From: Eretmocerus hayati
Lineage: Eukaryota > Arthropoda > Insecta > Hymenoptera > Aphelinidae
Direction: 5' to 3'
NCBI GenBank assembly: GCA_029851415.1
Contig: CM056742.1
Location: 93,114,748-93,178,747 of the forward strand
DNA: 64,000 bases
Shown: positions 12,440 to 23,113 of the stretch, piece after piece
How the letters are laid out: the number at the start of each line of letters is the position of its first letter
How positions within the stretch are numbered: position 1 is the first letter of the stretch
The notes under the pieces: generated by a model
What the model was told of the DNA's origin: nothing
Databases searched by the model: none
The model's input: the letters and a program-made list of their open reading frames with translations, nothing else
Position numbers and translations under genes: made by a program

Positions 12440-13088
12440 TTTTTTTTTTTTTTTATTCGAAGCATTGAGGCCTTGAAGGCCTATACAGCTTTTACTGTGT
12501 GGTGATACTGTATTCTGTGTACTGTGTTACGACTAGCGCAAGCTGTGTTCTGTTCTTGATCCTCGTACTCGTGGTTGATACGGAGAACTTCCCGGCACAG
12601 CCCACCAGAGATGGCCACTGTGCCCTCCTTGTTTATCCGGGCCCTCCCGACAGCTACTCCCAGATCCCACCCGCGTGCATCAGACGACTTATTCAGACAC
12701 TCTGACAATGCACCTGAACCCTTTATTCAAGGCCTTCAGTGACCCTTTATTCAAGGCATCAACGGGTGAATCTGCTCGCAGTGACGGACAGTTCGGCGCG
12801 GTTAGTACTTGGATGGGTGACCGCTCATTCAGGTCTACCATGTCGGCTTTGTTGACATTTCGTATCGGTTGGTTGATGCTTACGACTCAGCAATGCGAGC
12901 GGGAGGTGCGAAGTGCTTACAGATTCGGTATTTATCGATCGCTGATGCGTAAGATCTATGCCCAATCAGTAACGCGATAAGTGCACCGGGCTCTTCGAGG
13001 CGGGTTTTCTTTACACAATAAAGTTTTCCCTTGCCTCACGGGTAAACCCGGGCGAATGCGAAGAGTTTACATAAACACACAGTACACT
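12440..13088 (-). mobile_element. Poly(A) retroposon (SINE or truncated LINE)
   Basis: On the minus strand the insertion ends in AATAAA-like sequence and a poly(A) tract (21 T on the plus strand, 12434-12454, partly target sequence). The 15-bp target duplication is typical of LINE-mediated insertion. The body is GC-richer than its surroundings. A minus-strand frame at 12481-12708 reads RINHEYEDQEQN near its end but resembles no domain I can name. A 5S-rRNA-like block lies inside in the opposite sense. Confidence 0.7.
12794..12825 (+). other. 5S rRNA-like internal promoter segment
   Basis: The segment containing GGTTAGTACTTGGATGGG and GTGACCGCT closely matches the region of eukaryotic 5S rRNA that contains its internal control element. 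The rest of 5S rRNA is not present, so this is not a 5S gene. It lies antisense to the poly(A) orientation of the surrounding retroposon. Confidence 0.55.
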
Positions 13089-13250
13089 GAAACGCCGTTT
13101 TTTGGAAAATCAGTTTTTTGCGATTTAAAAAAAATTCTGACGTGTAGAGGCAAAACTGAGGTCGGATTCGGATTCTACGGTCGGGAATACACGAGGAAAT
13201 CATACTTTCCTAGGGGGGACATTCCGACCCCCAATTTTTGTTCCTCAGTG

Positions 13251-14911
13251 TAATTTTCCAAATCATCAAATTTAGAATTGAATTTGATGCCTTGACAATC
13301 ACTATCAGTTTTCTTCACTGCTTCATTGTAAGATTCAACGGATCTCCATTGATAATCTTTTATTGCACCGCCTTGTTTGTCAAATTCTCCTCTAGTAATC
13401 AAGCAGAATCTACAAAAAAATTTGGCTCCGCTGAAATTTTCCATGAACCCACCAGCTCCGTGACTTCCAAGATTGTCGCCGCAAATGTATGGAACGGAAC
13501 CTTCTATTATTCGATCGCCAACCTTCACACTTTCCTCGAGCTTTTTCAAGTCATCAACTATTTCGCCATAAACTTTATCGTGTTTGAAATCTTCGGCCTT
13601 GCATAGAGCGACGAGCCTCATTGTACTTGTGTGACTTCTAAGGTGATCTGGGAGTCGCCCTACATTTATAAAAACAGCCAATAACTTATGTTTTTTTCTT
13701 GCAGCTCCGATTGGATTGGCAACTTCGAATTCATCGTCATACAGAAATATTCCATAGGCATCGGAATTTTCTTTGAAAAAACTGGTTTTCCTGGAATAAC
13801 TTCCCATCTCGGAAGTCTTGTAGAACACCCTTGATATATGGAGGAATAGGGTCGTGCAGCTCTTTCTCGATCGATTTATCTCGTTCCATAAAATCGAATG
13901 TATTGATTATGGGGATATAGGCGAAAAATGTTTTCTTCTCCTTGTCAATTGTGATGTACTGCCGCTGCACATGATCAAATTCTTTCTTGTAGTACTTTTC
14001 ACGAAGATGTCTTGTTTTCAATTTTTCGTGGCTTCCGGTCATTGGATAATCACGAAGAACCTCATTGTAAATCTCATTGATCCTGTGCCGAGGAATATCT
14101 TCGACAGACCTTGCAAATAATCGATTCTCGAAGAGTTCTTGAATTTCATGAGATAGAATCGTCATTTTTGAAGCTACAGCGTCGACAGTCGTTGAAGGAA
14201 CCATTTTTTCACATTCCAATTTCATATAGAATTGAGATAATTTTCGAAGATATTGACTGCTATCGTCTTCAATATCCTTCTGCACCTTGCTTTGGCCCCC
14301 CGGGTCCCGCGGCAATATGGCTTCGTCCGGGTTCGGTGCGTGATTTTGATTCCCCTCGGCACTTCCATTACTGCATTCGGCCACATTGTTCAACTGATTA
14401 TTACCCGATACATTAGATGATGTTGGGATAACCTGCATCTCATAGTAAGATTTGAATAGTCATTTCTGTGAGTCCTTGAAATGTGACACCGGAATGACGT
14501 AGCTACACTATACTTCTTTGAGCAACCGTTCATGGGGCATGTAACTTCTTGTTTCTTCTTAAGATGCATTGTTAAATGTTTAATCAGCTCTGATAGATTG
14601 TCGAAATTCTTTCTGCAAATTTTGACTTTGCATGCGTACTTTCCTGAAGAATTTGTCGCGTGAAACGAGCTAGAATTTTCTGTCTTGAAACGCCCTTGGT
14701 GAGCCTTCTCGAGATGGCATCTCAGTCTCAATGGACTTAGATGATTGCTTTTACAGTGATTGTAACCACAGTGTAAATATTTCGTGATGTGTCGATGGAG
14801 AACATGATGCTGCAGGTGTTCTTTCACAGAGGTAGATGAGCGCGGACAGTAATTACAGTGAAACAACTTCTCATACTTGCGATCGATGGACTTATATGAT
14901 TTCTGTAAATG
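13251..14911 (-). pseudogene. Outer CACTA transposase, N-terminal half
   Basis: The first block (to about 14390) carries C2H2-type fingers: FHCNYC...HHVLHRH, YACKVKICRKNF...HLTMH and CPMNGCSKKY...HISRTH. The frame moves near 14430 (intron or frameshift) into a linker. It then enters the catalytic region with DDEFEVANPIGAARKKHK, VALCKAEDFKHDKVYG, CGDNLGSHGAGGF and FCRFCLITRGEFD. A one-base frame change occurs at a run of six A at 13776-13781. The frame is then open to 13251, where the inner transposon interrupts it. The start is uncertain: the frame is open above 14866, with a possible acceptor TTTACAG near 14911. Confidence 0.72.
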
Positions 14912-16420
14912 AATTTGTCACGAGTGTGAGTTTACATGAAATTTATGGCTGTATGTGAATTATCAATCACAAAACATGCGAACATTTCCTACTCTTCCCC
15001 TACTTCTTGATGGAAATGCAGATCAAACGTCAAACCTTGTGAATCAAGAGACAGAGGGCAAAAACATACAGTTCAACAGCATTTGCATTAGACAACTTTC
15101 GCGTCATAATAGTTAATGACTATCGGAAGTGTCTTGAACGTGGCATAGGAAGTTCAGACATTTCAAAAATCGCAGAAGATTCAGACTTTTTCAAGATGCA
15201 TGTCACATGAGAGCAAGTATACGGATAACGTTAATCAGAGTTTTATATTTTGCCCGATACAATGGCACGCAATTTGTACAAAACCATATTAAAACCTTGG
15301 ACATTTAGGTGAAAAAAGCGATTCGAAATACAAGATGTTGAATAGTACTCATTACAAAATTAGTTTTGTCTCATAATCTCGAAGTTGGTTCCCATATGAT
15401 AGACTTCTTCAATTGAAAACTGACATTCTCGATAGTCAATGCCACTCCTCTCGATGCAAAAGGAATACCAAATATTGTCCAGCATGAGGTCCTAGTAGAT
15501 CATCATCAAGGTGAAATATCGAGTACCACCACAGTTGGAAGACCTATTTACTTACACTAGAAATTTCAGTGCCTTCAACTTACACGGATGATTAATTAGA
15601 CTCCCATATCATGAACATCAATAACAATTAAAGCTTAGAGGCTTATTTCACCGAAAGCTAACAATGCTAGTGCAGTGGTTAGTAGTAAGGCGTACATCTT
15701 AGGTTCATTATAGAGGTCCGGAAAGGAGAAACGTGTCTATTAGATCATATTCTAAGGTATATTATTGAATAACCGTTCAACCATCCAGCATGATTCTCTC
15801 GGATGTATTAGTATGAATTCATCAAAGAGTCTTCTTAATGAATCAGTTAACATCCAGTGTCAAACATGACTTGAGATTGTATTTAAAAACTGCAAATATA
15901 ATTGCATATCTGTAGGGATAACTGATGTACCAAATTTCGATGGGGCTAGAGGCAACCGTATTCTTTGGAGAATTTGATTCTTGGCTCAAACTGGGTGAAG
16001 TCTGTCAAGCAAATTTTTTTGGTCTACAGGAACTCATTGTTTGGAGATATCTTTCTGTGATCAGCTCTTTCAATGATCTTTTACGACTTTCAATATTGCT
16101 GCAAAAAATACTTTTATTAGCAAGCTCATTTGAATAAGAAAGATCAAAATGGAGAAAAGTATGCAATTAATCAAAAAGTTTTTCAACTTGAAAACAAATC
16201 CTTGAGTATGAATACTTGCAAAGATGTTGATTTGAAATGGCATTCTCCTTCGATAGCGTCAACTCTTTCAACAAGAAATATTGAAGTATTATTACCGAAT
16301 CATTGAGTGGGAGTAAATCGTGAAGTTGATCAATCCGACCCTTCAGAAGACTGTATTAAATATTGATTTGAATACTTTCAATATTATTGCACTAATTCGT
16401 AGATTCCTACTATAATGAGC
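14912..16420. other. Upstream region of the outer transposase gene
   Basis: This AT-rich sequence of the outer element lies between the zinc-finger exon and the Gypsy insertion. No conserved frame or repeat was found. It may hold 5' non-coding exons or the promoter. Confidence 0.35.
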
Positions 16421-16424
16421 ATAT

Positions 16425-16646
16425 TGTTACACTCACTCGTAACACAATAAATTAGAGCCACCGAATTATCAAAATAACACGTGTTCTTATTTCTTTGACA
16501 CAACAAGAGCGTCTTATCCTCGTGACAGCCACGAGCAGACTAATTTCAAAACATAACAACACAAACAAACACACACTAGCAACCGACCGAACGATAAATA
16601 CCAACGGTTGCGAACGTCAAGTATTCACATATGTACAGATACAACA
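16425..16646 (-). repeat. 3' LTR of the Gypsy element
   Basis: This is the LTR downstream of pol in the sense of transcription. It starts with TG and ends with CA, with the flank ATAT at 16421-16424. Confidence 0.93.
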
Positions 16647-16659
16647 CTATCCCCCCCTC
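16647..16659 (-). other. Polypurine tract
   Basis: On the minus strand the sequence CGAGGGGGGATAG directly precedes the 3' LTR, where the plus-strand primer of a Gypsy element is expected. Confidence 0.75.
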
Positions 16660-17008
16660 GAACAATTGACGTCCTCGTCAATTAGGCTCTGCAATGGAGA
16701 ATCTTCTCACATCCACGTCGGCTCCAGGATGCATCACGGCTCCAACCGTCGTTCCAAGACGCGATGAAGGTCCATATTCGAGATTGTTGAACGAATTAAT
16801 CTCCGTTGCTCCAACAGCAGCTCCAGGACTTCCAATCCAACTGCTGATCCAGGGGTTTCGAAGTATTCGTGATTCGATGGTGTTATCTGTTCGAGGGTCC
16901 TTGGGTGTTTGTTCTTCGGATTTGTGATAGAAGATGTTGAATGCTGGATATCACAACCCTTGCCCCATCATTTGCCAAGACACCTGAAGGGAAAACCAGC
17001 CAATAACC

Positions 17009-20000
17009 TCAGGTGGGGCAACTCTTGTCTCTGTCCAAGTAAGGTGCGAGCCGATCTCCATTGACGATTTGTCTCTTGTGTCTTGGTGTTTTCTGGATAC
17101 AGAAGACGTTGTCGTTGATTCTCTTCAGGATTTGGTACGGTCCATCCCAAGATGATTGTAGTTTGGATGTTTTGCCGACTGATCTTTTTGGGCAACAGAA
17201 CCAAACTCTCTGTCCTGCTTCGAACTTCTTCGTCTTCGCGTCCAAGTCATAGCGTGCTTTTGTTTTCGCCGATTTGGTTGTCATTCTTTCTCGAGCAAGA
17301 TGGTGTACTCTCTGTAGTCTCCTTTGCAATTCTTGGCTATACCCAGGCGTAGATGTTCGAGCGCTGTCCGGTGGTACTCCGCGAATCATGTCCAAAGGAA
17401 GACGAAGGTCTCGGCCGAGGTGGAGTTCGGCAGGTGTGAATCCAGTGCTCTCATTCTGGGAAGATCGAAATGCCAGTAGGAAGAACGGTATCAGCTTATC
17501 CCAGTCTTTTTGGTTTTCTGAAACGAACAATGAGAGATACTGAAGGATTGATCTATTTAGTCTTTCAACCATACCATTGGACTGTGGGTGTAATGGAGTG
17601 GTTCTGGTTTTCAAAATATCCAACCTATCAGTCAATTCTTTGAACAACCTTGACTCGAAATTCCTTCCCTGATCTGTATGGATTTCTAGAGGAACGCCTG
17701 ACTCAGGAATGATGTTATTGACCAGCGCGTCAGCTACAGATTTTGCTCTAACATTCGATAATGCGACAACCCAAGGCCATCTCGTGAAGCAATCGACAGC
17801 TACTAGCAAGTACCTATTTCCCGATGATGATTGTGGAAACGGTCCCAGGATGTCTATTTGAATTCTCTCTGACGGCGCACCCACATTATAAATATTCAAA
17901 TTCCCTTTACCACTGTCTTGTGGACCCTTTTTACTTATGCATACATCACACGTTCTGCAGTACTCTTCCACATCCTTACGACAACGGTCCCAATAAAATA
18001 AACGGCGTATTTTCATCAGAGTCTTCTTCTGACCGAAATGGCCACCACCAGGAGAATCATGGGCTTCTCTCAAAACGACAGAAACTTTTGATCTAGGCAC
18101 TACCAGAAGATCAGTACTCGTTTTGAGGTCAGTGGACTCTCATCGTCTATATAAAATTTCGTTTTTGAGAACCAATGAATCCCACTGTTGGATGTAGAAT
18201 TACAAACTGGATTTCTGGGAAGATATGGTTTCCCATGTCGGTTTCTCATTAGATTTTTTGTATTCTATGACTTTCTGTAGAACTTGATCTGTATGTTGCG
18301 CATCTCTCCACTCGATTTCGTTCCCCTGTGACAACTGGATCCGACCTAAAGTGTGATGTGAGTCATATCTAGCTTCTAGATTATCACAATATTTGCACGA
18401 TGATTCTCCGCACGGTCTGCGAGACAGCGAGTCTGCGTTGCCGTGAGATGCGCCTTTCCTATGAATTATTTCAAAAACGAATTCGCTCAGCTCTCCAACC
18501 CACCTCGCGAGTTGTCCATCTGAATCCTTAAAAGATAGCAACCATTTCAAAGCACTATGATCAGTTCTTACGGTAAATTTCTTTCCTATCAAGTAATGTG
18601 CGAAATTTTTAACAGATTCCACAACAGCCAGTAGCTCACGTCGAGTCACACAGTAATTTCTTTCCGATTTGCTGAAAATTTCACTAAAATAGCTAATAAC
18701 TCGTTCTTTTCCTCCTTGTATTTGAGACAGCACTGCGCCCAGCCCATGCCCCGAAGCATCAGCATCCAGAATGAACTCGGCATCCATATCAGGATATCCT
18801 AAAATTGGAGGAGAACTTAACGCTGTTTTGAGTTTTATGAACGCATCTTCACATTCGGGTGTCCAAATAAAAACGGCTGCTTGCCCTGTCAAAGCATACA
18901 GAGGTTTAGCGATCGCCGAAAAATGTCGAACGAATTTCCTGCAGTACGACGCTAAACCAAGAAAACTCAAAACCTGTTTCTTATTTTTCGGTGTCGGCCA
19001 GTTCACGATGCTGGAAACTTTGTCAGGATCTGCTCGCACTCCTTCTGCTGAAATGATATGTCCTAAATACAAGACTTCACGTTTGGAAAAATGACATTTT
19101 TTCGCGTTCAACTTTAAATTTGCATCTCTAAATCGAGAGAAAACGATCCTAAGGTTCTCAATCATTCTTTCAAACGTGTTTGCTTTGACAATAACGTCAT
19201 CTAGATAAACCATGCAAATTATGTTGATCAGATTGGACAGCACTTCTTCCATTAATCTTTCGAAAGTTGCAGGTGCATTACAGAGACCAAATGCCATAAC
19301 TTCGAATTCCCATAATCCATTGCCTATAAAGAACGCGGTTTTCTCCTTATCCTCTGGCCGAATCCGGATTTGCCAGTATCCTGATTTTAAATCGAGCGTA
19401 GAAAACAAAGAATCGCCTTTCAAAGTATCCAGAATCTCGTCGATTTTCGGCAATGGGTAAGAGTCCTCCTTGGTCACAGCATTGAGTCTACGGTAATCAA
19501 CGCAAAATCTAATAGACCCATCTTTCTTAATCTTCATGACCACTGGCGAACACCAAGAACTTTTGGATTTGCTTATCACCCCGTGTCTCTTTATTTCCTC
19601 TATCACCCTTTCTACTTTGCTTCTCAAATGCATAGGAACTCGACGAATTTGCTGTTTGGTGGGTTTTGAATCCAACACCTCGATTTTATGCTCTCTCAAA
19701 TCACATCTACCTGTTTCCTCACCGTGAGAGAATTGCGTCTGGTGTTCTAACAAACATTTATAGAATTGATTTTTCTCATCCGGAGTCAACCCAACGGAAT
19801 CGCGTTCAAAAACTTCAAGAAGAAAAGGGGGAAGTTTTTCTGGAGCCTGAAACGTCCTATCAACCTCCGGCGATTCCGATAGAATCCTACCTATAAATGT
19901 TCCTCCAAGATCAACTTCACGCGACTGGCCTGAGGATGTAGATGTTCCTAGAATAACCTCATCAATTGCCGTCGTGACGCCTACTCTCTCAAGAAAATCT

Positions 20001-20386
20001 GTACCCAGAATGCAATCATCTTCCATATCAGTAACATAAACTGATAGACTAAGCTTGTGAATACCAACTTCTACCTGAACCGACGTTCTACAAATAGTTT
20101 TCACTCTCTCTCCCGTTGGATATCTCAAAATCGGAAAATTACTGGTTGTTCGAATTTTTCCATTCACCATGAATCTCTTACTAATGATTGACGCATCTGA
20201 TCCAGAATCAATTCTGAAATTACAAGGCATGCCGTCCAATGAACCTCGATAGCAGTTAGCCCCGCTAGAACTCCCAGTAATTCTCCTCATTCTCCCAAAA
20301 CCAGAGCCACTCATCGAGTTTTTGCCGAGGACTGGAGTCAATGTTGTCAAGCTTGCCTCGTCTAGCTTGACGTGTCTCAGTTTCCC
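17009..20386 (-). pseudogene. Gypsy Pol polyprotein with two internal stops
   Basis: Entry is by -1 frameshift at 20386. Protease: FRIDSGSDASII. RT: CVDYRRLNAVT and the catalytic MVYLDDVIV. RNase H: LDADASGHGLGAVLSQ and RTDHSALKWLL. Integrase: zinc motif with HDSPGGGHFG and CRTCDVC, catalytic blocks IDILGPF, HTDQGRNFES and NGMVERLNR, and a GPY/F module (WDGPYQIL). In-frame TAA at 18200-18202 and TGA at 18140-18142 separate RNase H from integrase, but both sides keep the same frame. All catalytic motifs I can check are present. Without readthrough the integrase would not be made. Confidence 0.92.
20346..20386 (-). promoter_or_regulatory. Programmed -1 frameshift signal at the gag-pol junction
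   Basis: GGGAAAC (20386-20380) is in phase as G GGA AAC and is directly followed by the gag stop TGA (20379-20377). Eight bases after the heptamer, GTCAAGCT (20371-20364) can pair perfectly with AGCTTGAC (20353-20346), leaving a 10-nt loop. The -1 frame is open from the heptamer into protease. Heptamer, spacer and stem match the classic retroviral arrangement. Confidence 0.8.
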
Positions 20387-21888
20387 TTGTCAGCATTCGT
20401 TGGGCAGTTCGAGCGGATGTGTCCTTCAAGACCACACGACCAGCAAGTGGGGAGTTGTCTTTTTTGTGTCGTGTTATTTGAATTTGGTTTCATGTACTGT
20501 GAAGATGCCTGACTGAACTGATTTGAATTCAACGAGTTCCTATAAACATGCTCTCTACGATTCTCATCCCGAATAACCTTTATTTCCATAGCACGAGCTA
20601 AAGCTTTTTTCATTGAAGATATACCTTCGAGTTGCAACATTTCCCGAATTGAAAGATCATAAATTGCAGATATAAACTTTGAACACGCGATCCGATCCTG
20701 TTCTTCAACCGGAGAATTTTTAAAAATATCCCTAACTAATCGAGAGATATTGGAAGCTAGAGATGAGAAATCTTCGTTAAATTTCTGTTCTCGATTCTGG
20801 AAAAGTGAAAAATTGATAGCCTGGAGATGAGAATCGCCAAAACGTAAATCTAAACTTGAGTGTAAAGATTCAAAACTGATCGTCTCTGGATCCACATTGT
20901 CAAGAACAGATTTTGCTTTCCCTCGCAGGCACGATGCCAGCATGATGCCATTAGTTCTGTCATCCCAACCATTCGCGAGAGCAACTAATTTGAACTGATT
21001 GATGTACTCCCGTAGAGGTGTCTCTCCGTTATATTCATCTGCCTTTGGTCGAAATGATTTGTGAATTTGTGCAGTGAGTGAAATTGTCTCTGAGCCCATT
21101 TGTAATTCATTTGTGTGAGAAATGTTGGGGATCACGTTATGTGTTATGGTGTGAGAATTGGTTGAACTCAGCTGTTGTGGTCGTTGCTCAAGAAGCTCAA
21201 TCCGCTGCATGAGTAACCGTCGCTCCTCCATCCAAACCCGCTGCTCTGCTTCCCATGCTCGTCGCTCAGCGATGAAATCACGATCTCGTTGGCGAAGCTC
21301 AGCAGCCATGTTGTCAATCTCGGGATCGTGCCGTATTTCACCGTTTGTCACAGCAGCGCAGGACGATCCTGCTGCGCCGACGGTTCGTTCGACGGCAGCG
21401 ACTTCTGCAAAAATGCCGCCTGCAGTGGCAGTGCCTCGGTCCGCAGCGTTGTTGAGAACAGCACCACCGAAGACACCAGGGCGAGCGAAACCACCGTTGC
21501 CGATTGCTGCAGGTGTAGAGACAGCGGCGGCAGAAGGCTCCGTATCCGCAGGCATGACAGACGCAGCACCACCGGTAGGCGCAGTAGAACCAGGGTCACC
21601 CGAGATGTCAGGCTGCAAGCCATCACCGGCCGCATCACACGTGGCGTTGCCGCTGTCACCGCGGGTTGCCCTCGCGTCGATCATCTCAGCCACGGAAGGA
21701 GCCCCAGGGCGATGAGTGGTCGGCTCACGCATGACAACAGGGCCTTGGTCACTGCACTCACCTGGAAATCCACGGAAACCAGATGCAGCATCAGATGATC
21801 TTGGGCTTTGTATCGGGACATAAAACGATACTGACCCAGCGTCCGTGTGATCTCCCGGCAGCAAATACTCGTTATCCCGGGTCCTCAT
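20377..21888 (-). CDS. Gypsy Gag protein
   Basis: The frame has 503 codons from an ATG at 21888. The N-terminal third is low-complexity, Ala/Gly-rich and Arg-rich. The central part (SFRPKADEYNGETPLREYIN, exactly 20 residues, onward) resembles the capsid region of Gypsy Gag. The C-terminus has one CCHC zinc knuckle (CWSCGLEGHIRSNC) that would bind genomic RNA. The stop lies directly after the frameshift heptamer, so Gag is the main product and Gag-Pol a minor one. The N-terminal GC-rich segment differs in base composition from the rest of the element. Confidence 0.92.
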   Translation of the reverse strand: MRTRDNEYLLPGDHTDAGSVSFYVPIQSPRSSDAASGFRGFPGECSDQGPVVMREPTTHRPGAPSVAEMIDARATRGDSGNATCDAAGDGLQPDISGDPGSTAPTGGAASVMPADTEPSAAAVSTPAAIGNGGFARPGVFGGAVLNNAADRGTATAGGIFAEVAAVERTVGAAGSSCAAVTNGEIRHDPEIDNMAAELRQRDRDFIAERRAWEAEQRVWMEERRLLMQRIELLEQRPQQLSSTNSHTITHNVIPNISHTNELQMGSETISLTAQIHKSFRPKADEYNGETPLREYINQFKLVALANGWDDRTNGIMLASCLRGKAKSVLDNVDPETISFESLHSSLDLRFGDSHLQAINFSLFQNREQKFNEDFSSLASNISRLVRDIFKNSPVEEQDRIACSKFISAIYDLSIREMLQLEGISSMKKALARAMEIKVIRDENRREHVYRNSLNSNQFSQASSQYMKPNSNNTTQKRQLPTCWSCGLEGHIRSNCPTNADKGN

Positions 21889-21921
21889 TTCGCTGCTTCA
21901 CACTACCGTCCTTGGTTGTTG

Positions 21922-21940
21922 AATCCCGGTCGAGCCCCCA
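21922..21940 (-). other. Primer-binding site, tRNA-Pro type
   Basis: Three bases inside the 5' LTR, the minus strand reads TGGGGGCTCGACCGGGATT. This is complementary to the 3' end of tRNA-Pro as I remember it, with one likely mismatch (GACC in place of GTCC). Confidence 0.65.
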
Positions 21941-21943
21941 AAT

Positions 21944-22165
21944 TGTTACACTCACTCGTAACACAATAAATTAGAGCCACCGAATTATCAAAATAACACG
22001 TGTCTTTATTTCTTTGACACAACAAGAGCGTCTTATCCTCGTGACAGCCACGAGCAGACTAACTTCAAAACATAACAACACAAACAAACACACACTAGCA
22101 ACCGACCGATCGATAAATACCAACGGTTGCGAACGTCAAGTATTTACATATGTACAGATACAACA
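21944..22165 (-). repeat. 5' LTR of the Gypsy element
   Basis: 222 bp, upstream of gag in the sense of transcription, with the flank ATAT at 22166-22169. It should hold the promoter and poly(A) signal; AATAAA-like motifs are present but no start site can be assigned. Confidence 0.93.
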
Positions 22166-23113
22166 ATATGTTGAATTATCTTTCAAACTGAGTAAGACAT
22201 ACACACCTTACTTGCTCCTTCTAGCTATCCCATTCCCTGCATCTTCCGTGAATTGGATTCATTGGAGAGACATCCAGAAGTGATAGATGATTATCAACTT
22301 TTTGAATATGTACTTTGACAATGCTGATCAAAAGCTGCCTCGATTCTCAGGTGCAGTTGCCAAGTTTGACTTGATCGCACGGATAGAGAATAGTAACTGA
22401 ACCTGGAATAAATCATGGATGTGAAAACTTTTTGGAGAACTTTGAGCTGTTTCATTATAGCTTCCAAAACCACATGACCAAAGAAAAATTCTCACATATC
22501 TCTTTTCATCATCAAAATCATAGCACAAGTCACATACTTGGATGAATTGTGAGTGAATGGTCAATATCCTTGTGTATACATGAGAACCCTCTGGTACAAT
22601 AGTTTCAAAAAAAGAACACGGTGCATAAATTTCATTTCATGTATCGAAGATCTAATGGAAGCTACCCATTACAGTGAATAAAAGGAACAATGATATGTGT
22701 TCTAGAGAGTGACATGGATTATAATATATAGATCTGGAGTGATTGCCAAACATCTGGGTTGGAGCATTTCCTGCCATCTCAAAAAAATATCAAAATCCTG
22801 GATCTTACTGCAAATCATCTGTATTTTGGCTTCAATCCTTTCACAGAGTAAGAAGATCTTTCATAAGTTTTCAAAGAATATGTGAACACGAAACAGAGTC
22901 GACCATGCGATGGGAACATGCCGAGATCATATATGGAGTACACATGCGCGAGGGGAGAGAGAGGAGTCACGTGCTCGTCTACAAGCTTGACTGCCCGACA
23001 ATTCATCAACAGAAACGCGATTGTTTTGAGTCTGTGTCGTTACGCACTCGTCGCAAATTTGTCTCTTTCTCTCTCTCTTGCTCCGAAGGTGAACATTCTA
23101 TGTCAAAGGTATA
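22166..23113. other. Outer CACTA internal sequence between insertions
   Basis: No conserved frame is seen. A short CT-rich stretch lies at about 23062-23080. Confidence 0.35.

Larger units (their letters stand above)
9290..13250 (-). mobile_element. Inner CACTG-ended DNA transposon inserted in the transposase gene
   Basis: Both ends read inward as CACTGAGGAACAAAA. They are flanked by a 3-bp direct repeat TAA (9287-9289 and 13251-13253), typical of CACTA/EnSpm. Terminal inverted repeats are very long (about 650 bp) and nearly identical. The right one is interrupted by a 0.65-kb retroposon. One transposase-like gene lies on the minus strand. The host frame is restored if the element and one TAA are removed. 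Superfamily placement follows from the ends and target duplication; the encoded protein family is less certain. Confidence 0.88.
11940..13250 (-). repeat. Right terminal inverted repeat of the inner transposon, interrupted
   Basis: It pairs with 9290-9945. The repeat is split by an inserted retroposon. The 15-bp direct repeat GAAACGCCGTTTTTT occurs at 12425-12439 and 13089-13103, one copy on each side. Confidence 0.85.
16425..22165 (-). mobile_element. Ty3/Gypsy LTR retrotransposon, nearly complete
   Basis: Two 222-bp LTRs (16425-16646 and 21944-22165) begin TGTTACACTC and end GATACAACA. I count five differences between them. A 4-bp target duplication ATAT flanks the element. Transcription is on the minus strand: primer-binding site, Gag, Pol (protease, RT, RNase H, integrase) and polypurine tract follow in order. 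No env is present. Two in-frame stops between RNase H and integrase make this copy non-autonomous, but the high LTR identity suggests recent insertion into the outer CACTA element. Confidence 0.95.

Noticed and set aside
12794..12825. A 5S rRNA gene
   Set aside because: Only about 32 bases resemble 5S rRNA; the rest of the gene is missing and the block lies in a retroposon.
21158..21798. Long plus-strand frames opposite the Gag N-terminus
   Set aside because: These are shadows of the GC-rich, low-complexity gag sequence on the minus strand, which has the zinc knuckle and correct context.
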